Assembly: GCA_029891385.1 (NCBI GenBank)
Contig: CM057232.1
Span: forward strand, 68,325,824-68,389,823
Length of the DNA stretch: 64,000 nt
Origin: Erythroxylum novogranatense
Taxonomy: Eukaryota; Streptophyta; Magnoliopsida; Malpighiales; Erythroxylaceae
Direction of reading: 5' to 3'
The position numbers and the translations under genes are program-made. How positions within the stretch are numbered: the stretch's first letter is position 1; each line of letters opens with the position of its first letter. Positions 56,791 through 64,000 of the stretch are shown here, piece by piece. Under the pieces are notes generated by a model that was given only the letters and a program-made list of their open reading frames with translations, did no database searches and was not told where the DNA came from.

Positions 56791-58872
56791 TGTTGGATCG
56801 AAAAAAGAAAACATGCTTTGTTTGGAAAAACGGTAGATTTCAAAACTTTTAAGAAATCATTACTTGCAGCGGAAGCGACAAATCCAAATCAACATGCCAA
56901 TCCATACATGATATGGTATAAGGATAATAAAATATAAACAAGATCAGGAGTATTACTGACTCCTTCGCTACAGTTTTAAATCCTCGTTACGCTATCCTCT
57001 CCTTCTTCGTGTATCCAAATCCTTTGCCTTTGACTCTTTTCCTTTAGCAATCTGCTTTCTCCTTGTTGTAGTATCCTCAACCAATTAGATTTACCACTTG
57101 TTCTTCAAGGACAATTAGGTTAACAAAATCCTTTTGGTGGGAAAGGAGAAGAAATGTTTAGAAGAAGAAGAAGCAAAATTGAAACTCTTTTAATTGGTAT
57201 TTTTGATTCTCTCTTTCATGAAAGAAGAGAAGGTGTAAAGAACATGCCATAACTCTTTCTTGCCTACCAATTTCATATATGCATGGATGGAAGGAGAGAG
57301 AGGCATCAAATGCATTACTTCTTTCATTAATCACTCATAAAATAGCCAATAAATGAGATTATCTTCATTTATCTTTATGATGGCTATTTGAAAAGACCAT
57401 AACCTAAAATTCAATACCCAATTTTGGTTTTGCCAAGAAGAAAGAAGGAAGATGGTCCATCTAATGTACATCTTTCATCTTTAATCTAATGAATGCAAAT
57501 AGGTTACAAGCCAATATTAAAAGACAAACATTAAACCATTTAATGGTAAGTTCATAACTCCATTTAATGATGATTAACCATAATAAAGGCCATCTTTATT
57601 TAGCATTTTAATGTCAAATGTGTGGTTACACATTTAACCTAGGAATAACCGAAATTGCTATCATCTTCTCTAAAAAAAAATTGTTTTAATATAATTAATC
57701 TAATTAATTACATTAAACCAAAAACCAAACCCATTACTAAATGTACATTTGAGCTTCTTTAATTAGACCAAGCCCAAGATTCAATTATGGGCTTCTAATT
57801 AACCTCCATTTATATTTCTTACTTAGCTTGATAACCTTCCTTAAAGCCAAGTGGGGAATCATATTGGACTTTGATAATTCAAGCTCCATAAGCCCGTAAT
57901 TAATTGATCTCATTGGAATTAATTCTAGCTTATTAACTAAATGTCATTCCACTAAAGACAATTAGTTGAACTCTTGAATTATTAAATATTATGAGAATAT
58001 GTCCAATTGCAAACCCTATTTAGAACCTTATTATAGCCATCCGTACAACAAAGGGTAAAATTACTGTTTTGCCCTTATGTTGATTTTTCCTTCTAGATCT
58101 CTCATTTTACTTTATAAGGTGATTAACACATAAGATCTCATCTCAGTGTTAAGACTTGATGGGTAGCTAGTCTATCAAACTACTGGCGCCAATTTAATCA
58201 CCAAATCTCCTTAAAACATCTAGAAGAGATGATAACATTATAAACTCTTTATTTGAGTGAATGTTCCCTGATACATGTTTCAATTAATAACTCCAACAAG
58301 CAGACATTGGATTAATACTTTGTAAAAATCCATTCCGATCATATCAAGAATTATAATGAAACATATATGAGTTCACCACTCATCAAGATTATGGTTCATA
58401 ATAAGCGAATGCTTAAGTTGTATGTTTTAAGATTAAAGTAACGACCCACTTTATTCTTGAAAACATACTTGATTCCAGATTCATTTAATAGTGCCATTAT
58501 CGATAGTCAACTACTATCATGATATGAAACTCATCATTCCCTTGAAGTAAACTCCTTTACTTATATGGAGATAAATCGCAACACTACAGTCTAAACCATA
58601 ATCAAGCGACCAACTTGATTATTCAACTGTGAATCAATTAATTCAATTTCTAATAATATACATGTTTTCCATACATCTCTATTTATATGTATATTACTTA
58701 CAAAAGAATCTTGGTACCTTATGACCAGATATATAATGCTCATACAGATAAAACTAAACTCTTTTGTTTTATTAATAATAAATATTTTCATTACAAAACT
58801 GTAACTGAAGAAGATAAAGTTACATGTAAATACACTTTCTTTCTAGGGAACTATATTTACATAACTCCAACA
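56791..58872 (-). repeat. 3' LTR of a second copia-A element (minus)
   Basis: On the minus strand it starts TGTTGGAGTTATGTAAATA (58872) and ends ..CGATCCAACA (56791), 2,082 bases. A polypurine tract and RNase H follow on the right, so it is a 3' LTR. The intact start here shows what the 3' LTR at 46035 has lost. Confidence 0.92.
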
Positions 58873-58883
58873 ATCTCCCACTT
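58873..58883 (-). promoter_or_regulatory. Polypurine tract of the second copia-A element
   Basis: Minus strand CAAGTGGGAGAT directly abuts the LTR start. Confidence 0.8.
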
Positions 58884-59940
58884 GCCCTAAAGCAAGTTTG
58901 ACATATCCCTCATTCCCATCCCTTCTAGGTGACACTCAAAGCTCTTTTGAGTCAATATCTTTGTGAACAGATCAGCAAGGTTATGCTCGGTGGGAATCTT
59001 TACCACATCCACTTCTCCACGTTGTATTATCTCCCTTATAAGATGATACTTTCGCTCAATGTGTTTGGTAGCTTTGTGGTTTCAAGGTTCTTTAAAATTA
59101 GCCACTGCCCCACTATTATCACAATAAAGTGTAATGGCCTTTTTTGCCTCTGGAACTACCTCCAAATCATTTAGGAACTTTGAACGATCGCTTCCTTTCT
59201 TTGCTTCAAAAGCAGCAACATACTCAGCCTCCATAGTCGAATCAGCAATACAAGATTGCTTGACACTCCTCCAAACTATGGCTCCACCTTTTAAACTAAA
59301 TATATAATCAGAAGTTGATTTCCTTGAATCAACATCTGATTGGAAATCAGAATTCGTATATCCTGTTGGAATAAGATTACTTCCAGAGTAAACAAGCATT
59401 AAGTTCTTTGTCCTGCAAAGATACTTAAGTATACACTTAACCGCAGTCCAATGTTCCATTCTTGGATTGGACTGAAATCTACTTTCCAATCGCACTGCAT
59501 AACAGATATCTGGTCTAGTGCACAGCATTGCATACATCAAACTACCAACTGCTGAAGCATATGGAATGTTACGCATGCGTTCAACCTCCTCTTGGATTTT
59601 AGGTGCTTGTTCCTTTGAAAGTTTGATTCCATTTCTAGTAGGAGTAAAACCCCTCTTGGAATCTTACATGGAGAACTTATTGAGCATATTCTCAATGTAG
59701 GTTAGTTGAGACAAAACTATCTACTTGTTCTTTCGATCCCTTATAAGTTTGATCCCTAGAACATAGGTAGCCTCTCCCAAATCCTTCATTGAAAACTGTT
59801 CATTCAGCCATCCCTTAACCGCAGATAGCATTCCCACATCATTCCCAATGAGTAGAATGTCATCAACATACAGGATTAGGAAAGTAACCTTACCTTCTTG
59901 TATTCTTTTATAAACACAAGGCTCATCTAGGTTTTGTATG
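58884..59940 (-). pseudogene. Copia-A RT C-terminal half and RNase H
   Basis: Minus-strand frames 59951-59721 and 59576-59082 give NLDEPCVYKRIQEGKVTF, the catalytic YVDDILLIGNDV, EQFSMKDLGEATYVLGIKL, IPYASAVGSLMYAMLCTRPD, EHWTAVKCILKYLCRTKNLM, YTNSDFQSDVDSRKSTS, GGAIVWRSVKQSCIADSTME and YCDNSGAVAN; past a shift at about 59090, ADLFTK-like sequence ends the gene near 58940. It retains the RNase H terminus that 46035 lacks. It has only a few lesions, including a stop at about 59668. The element is cut off at 59940 in the middle of RT. Confidence 0.88.
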
Positions 59941-60045
59941 TGTAAGTGCAAGTTGACTTGTACATGGGGTAAGTCGACTTACACGTATTCAGTACCGATA
60001 AGTCGACTTGTACATGGGGTAAGTCGACTTATGCAAGGACGGTAC
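59941..60045 (+). repeat. AAGTCGACTT array next to the right-hand LTR
   Basis: Four to five copies of AAGTCGACTTRY-type words (one as AAGTTGACTT), two of them in the repeated phrase CGACTTGTACATGGGGTAAG. The same type of array occurs at 63010-63245 inside the element that follows. The junction with copia-A RT at 59940 shows no duplication. Confidence 0.7.
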
Positions 60046-61862
60046 TGTTTATATTGTGCCCTAAAGGCAATCCCCTTTAGCGCGTTTTGTTCAAAGTCGT
60101 GTGCAGACTTTATGAATAAATAAAGAAAGGCATACTTCATTAATTTGATGTTCATGAACATTGTTTATGAATTGATTGGATCTTTAATCGAATTAATGAA
60201 GTCCATGATATATGACATAGCATGAAGGAAATTATGATGTGCTCATACTCTTAAGATTCCTATCATGTGCAATTATGTCAGTATCTAAATTCTCCTAGTC
60301 ATAGGATTAATGAGACCGGACATCATTAATCCGGATAGACTAACACATGTCATATTTCTTGATTGGATCAGCGGTGGATCTCGAAGCTGTAAATATGAGA
60401 TATTTAGAATTGACATGTGGATGCTTACTAGTGGTAGTAAGTTCATTGGATGACCCCCATGAGATCATCGCATGGATATCTTCTTCTAGTGTCGGTGATA
60501 ATCTCATCATAGCAATGGTACAAGTATCCTTGACTTGAGGTACTCAAGGATATCTTGAATCTTGATCACGTGCTGACTCCATTCCTTGTTGCCTTCGGAG
60601 GTAACTCATAGGGTGGTGCTTGGTGCGACGAGGTATTCGAAGATAATTGAGTAGCCAATAAAGGATTCACCACTTCTGGATTAGCAGAAGAGATACCCAT
60701 AGCCTCTTGTCAGGATCATTACAAAGGCTGGCCAGCATATATGTCATGAAGAGTGTCTTCATTGACACATAGAGTAATGAGTCCTAGGACAAGAACTAAT
60801 ATCACTTGGGCTAGACTTAGTCTAGTGAGAGTTGACACTTTGACCATACTCATAACCAAGTGGGGTATAGGATGGTGAAAGGACGAATTGCACAATAATT
60901 GTCTATGGAAGGGTTTGTGATCTGGTTCGTGATGAATTCATCAAACCGATTACTTTCCGGTCAATTGGGGGTCATGATGTGTTGCTAGATACCGCTCATG
61001 ACTTGCTTAGATTAAGTGTTAATCTAAGTGGCCAACATAACCGGGAGCCTAAAGGGTCACACGCATAAGAGTGATTCAGAGAATCTGTAAAATAGTAATT
61101 GGACGAGTTCCAATTATGGAAACATTAGGATTAAATGGATCCCGATGAGATTGGGATATGTCCGATGAGATCGTGACATCAATATTGCTAAGAAAGGTTT
61201 AGGAGTCGTTTGACCTTCGGGCCTTATAGGTCGGTAGGGCCAGGCCCAGTGTGACTGGACCGCCTCAGCAATAATATACACATATATATATGTTATTAAT
61301 TAATTAAATAATTAAGTAATATATATATATATATATGTTGATAACGTGGAAGAGAAGGGAGAAGCATGGAAGCTTCTTAAAACTTGCTTAGTCATCAAGT
61401 CATTTAATGACTAAATGACAAAATCTTGGAGAAGTAGATGTGAGATGATCGTTGGACATCAATAAGAAAGAAAGAAAAGGTTTCTTCTGTTGTAAAATGA
61501 ATGATCGTGGCTTTGAGAGAAAGGAAAAAGGAGTTTTCTCTTCTCTTATCTTCTCACCATCGATTATTCATCTTCTTCTCCATGTTTCAAGCTTCTTCTC
61601 CAAGCAATTCCAACGTTGATCCAAGCTCTCCGGACGAGGTAGGCTCTAGCAGGCTTTAATCTGTTCTAGCTATTCCCGGTCAAAGGGTTTGACTCGGTTA
61701 GGTTTTCTCGATCTCTGCGTGGATCACCTTTAGAGATAGTCTCTTTTGCTATTTAGGTTGATGTCTTCATACCGACACTGGATCTGGGTTTGGGAAAGTC
61801 CGGGAACAAAATTTTTGTTTTCCGCTGCGGTACATGTGATGTACCTCCGGGATTTTCCTACA
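60046..61862 (+). repeat. 5' LTR of a plus-strand LTR element running off the window
   Basis: Candidate start TGTTTATATTGTGCCC at 60046, end GATTTTCCTACA at 61862 directly before a primer-binding site. Length about 1.8 kb. It has a TA-repeat (61319-61335) and a conventional CAGTGGTATCAGAG junction. The start is inferred from TG/CA ends and the change of sequence character; no second LTR copy is in the window to confirm it. Confidence 0.68.
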
Positions 61863-61863
61863 G

Positions 61864-61874
61864 TGGTATCAGAG
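61864..61874 (+). promoter_or_regulatory. Primer-binding site, initiator-Met tRNA type
   Basis: TGGTATCAGAG, one base after the LTR, an exact match to the first eleven bases of the usual plant initiator-Met complement. Confidence 0.88.
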
Positions 61875-64000
61875 TGTCTGGTGTCCCGTATGAAGCTAAA
61901 ACCTAAGCGAGATCAGAAACTCTGAAGCTAAAACCTAAGTGAGATCAGAAACTCTAATGGAATTTTCTGTTGATGCATGCTTGCTGTCCAATTTTCGAAT
62001 TTATATTGTGATATGTTTTTCGAAATTTTTCTGCCCAGGATTGTTCATAACATGTTAGAGAATATTTCTATGAAATTTGAGAATTTATCGATTTGATTTG
62101 ATATAGTTTTGCTAATTTAATTCCCTAAGTTTCGGATGCTGTTTTGTGAAACGATTCTGGAACAGGCAGTAGTATAAATTCGATAATAAATTCTAGAAAA
62201 ATGGTTTTTCGGATTTGCCTTCACCTACATGTCTCTAAGATGTTGGTGAATGTCTATGAGCATGGAAATTGGATTTCAAGGTGATTGGATATTTATTTTC
62301 GATTTTATTCTATGCTGTTGGGAATTGCTGTGCTGATGAATACAGATTTTGAATCGGTTTTGTTATTTAGGTTGACTAAGTTTTTGATGGCTAAAAATCC
62401 TGAAAAAATTTAGGTAGCATGTTATGAACATTTACTAACCTATGAAATTTTCTCAGAATTTATTGAAATTTTTTCATTGATCATTTCGAGCAATGTACAG
62501 AACTGGACAGTTTTGTGAAAAATTGTTGGGACTGTTTTGCTTGGCTTGATTGAGTGTGCTTTTTCAGTTCCAATGCCTTGCACCATTTTTAATGTGATTA
62601 AAAATGTGTTATCTTGATGTATTATGATTTCCAAACTGAATTGCTTGAAGTTGCATTTCCAAAAATTTTCGGATGCCTAAGTGATCACATTAGCGTCTCG
62701 TTAGTATATTGCATTATCTTGTTTGTTTTGACCGTCATATTTTTATGGCATGTGCTGAAGTAAATTTGATAATGTATGTGCTAGCTAGAGATGCTTAGGA
62801 TGATAATTTGGGTGTTCCTACATTATTTGGAAATTAATGAGTTTTGACTCATTTCAAGCTTTTCATATAGTTTGACTATTTAAGGCTTTCATGGTTCAAT
62901 GAATTGTTCATTGATGCATCAAATTTATCAGATATTACCTTAGGTATCTAGGTGTTGTGAATTGGAATTGCAAGGATTGAGGAATTAGCCGATTAGAGAA
63001 TTATAGCAAATTCTGTTGGACAAGTCGACTTATTTGGAGTATAAGGCGACTTGTTCAGGGTCTGTGCATAAGTCGACTTGCAGTGTACAAGGCGACTTGT
63101 GCGCGGGTAGGTGCATAAGGTGACTTATATCAGATAAGTCGACTTGTGCGAGGCGAAAGACAAGGCGACTTGTATTATGATACAAGGCGACTTGTGTATG
63201 GGCGAGGCATAAGGCGACTTGCATTCATTGTAAGTCGACTTGTGGCATCTCGAGTTGGATGATGGATGATTAAAAGGATTGATTCAATGTGATTGATGAA
63301 ACCTAAATCATTTCATATAGTCTGGCGACTATAATCCTTCACTTGGAGTCGAGAATTGAAATCCTCCTCGGAATATGAAAACTAACGCCTTCGAAGAATA
63401 TGGTAAGAACGAGTTCTTATAGGTCGGGTTGTTGGGCAAACTCAAGCTCACTCTATACGGATATGTTCGAACCATGAAAATAAGATTTTACGATTAATGG
63501 GTTGGTTTTCACTTTGGGCGTTGGTTTGTTGAGCAAACTCAAGGTCAACGTGGATGAGGCGAAGTTGGGTAGTGTACATTGGGATGTACACGCATCAAGG
63601 AGTTGATAACCCAATGTAAGTGCACACATCAACAAGTTGATAGCCGATCGATAGTTGTGTCTAAGATGTAATTGGTATATCGATACCTCCCGAGACATAA
63701 GGTGGCTTGTTGGGCAAACCCAAGGTCATTCTCAATGTCGGTTATCGATGATGCAATTGGTATGTCCGATACCTGTCGATTGACCTAAGTTGTGGCTTGT
63801 TGGGCAAACCCAAGGTCACTCTTAGCAATGTCGGATATCGACCCACTAGGACTTTATGTCACTTTGTTTCTCCGGATTAAGTAAAGAGGGTTATGGATTC
63901 TAGGAAACTAGTGGGAGCCATATGCATGTCATGCAAGTCCTTATGATCATGCGACATTTCTATTCTATCATTCCTTCTCTCTATCGCGTTTAGGTTGATT
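61875..64000 (+). other. Long leader of the right-hand element, no ORF
   Basis: More than 2.1 kb past the primer site without gag or any long frame. It has a 33-base tandem duplication (61888-61955, GAAGCTAAAACCTAAG..), the AGTCGACT-type array (63010-63245), and repeated GGCTTGTTGGGCAAACCCAAGGTCA phrases at 63426-63825. Such a long non-coding interior suits either an element with an extended leader or a non-autonomous one. Confidence 0.6.
63010..63245 (+). repeat. Array of AAGTCGACTT / AAGGCGACTT words
   Basis: About ten to eleven copies of AAG(T/G)(C/T/G)GACTTR in 235 bases, spaced about 16-30 bases, in both AAGTCGACTT (palindromic) and AAGGCGACTT forms, separated by diverged spacers. The spurious frame at 63030-63224 (-) is made of these repeats. 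Confidence 0.85.

Noticed and set aside
60347..60538. 63-codon frame in the right-hand LTR
   Set aside because: It is inside LTR sequence upstream of a clear primer-binding site and has no domain.
63010..63245. CRISPR-like regularly spaced repeats
   Set aside because: Repeat words are only about 10 bases, variable, unevenly spaced, and sit in a plant retroelement leader; no cas genes.

Overview
The window reads as repeat-dense nuclear DNA of a flowering plant, probably a dicot. It is AT-rich, has almost no host genes, and is filled with LTR retrotransposons of plant lineages: Ty1/copia of a SIRE/Maximus-like type and a second copia family called 'copia-A' here, and Ty3/gypsy of a Tekay-like chromovirus type and an OTA (Athila/Tat) type. 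Nearly every coding region is a pseudogene with stops, frameshifts or deletions. No tRNA, rRNA, CRISPR or bacterial-type feature was seen.

Layout. 1-441 is the 3' end of a copia-A LTR. About 800-10566 is a minus-strand OTA element that keeps gag and protease but has lost RT/RNase H/integrase; a minus-strand 4.4-kb LTR (3207-7650, 5-bp target duplication) sits in it. 10567-16647 holds an old SIRE-type LTR remnant, AT-rich DNA, an OTA LTR scrap, and the only convincing host gene: a 116-residue secreted cysteine-rich protein on the minus strand (14899-15249) with a TATA box and an AATAAA signal.

16648-55975 is a nest. A copia-A LTR (minus, 16648-18535) was entered by a SIRE-like element (minus, 18536-55975). 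That element contains a solo LTR (21610-24702, duplication TTATC) and a plus-strand Tekay chromovirus (26356-54754, duplication TGCAT). The chromovirus carries a second solo LTR (31716-35051, duplication CGTGA), a full-length but degenerate copia-A element (38875-48096, duplication GGGAA), and a third long LTR fragment (48321-52107, no duplication). Removing the insertions restores collinear protease, integrase and RT segments on both sides, so the order of events can be read from the sequence.

55976-56790 is unassigned. 56791-59940 is the 3' half of another minus-strand copia-A element. 60046-61862 is the 5' LTR of a plus-strand element, followed by an initiator-Met-type primer-binding site and a leader without ORFs running off the window.

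The most interesting signal is a module shared by five different long LTRs (the three solo/fragment LTRs, the Tekay LTR, and the 4.4-kb LTR). Each has a splice-donor-like GTRRGTA block, then 0.57-0.92 kb with small hairpins, some with compensatory base changes, ending in a hairpin of form GAG(N)n..CTCAYC and, in four of five, a CAG acceptor-like site (GAG in the fragment). It looks like an LTR-borne intron or structured RNA element. Two LTRs also carry CpG-rich arrays at a similar LTR position, and SIRE and right-end sequences carry arrays of an AGTCGACT-type palindrome.
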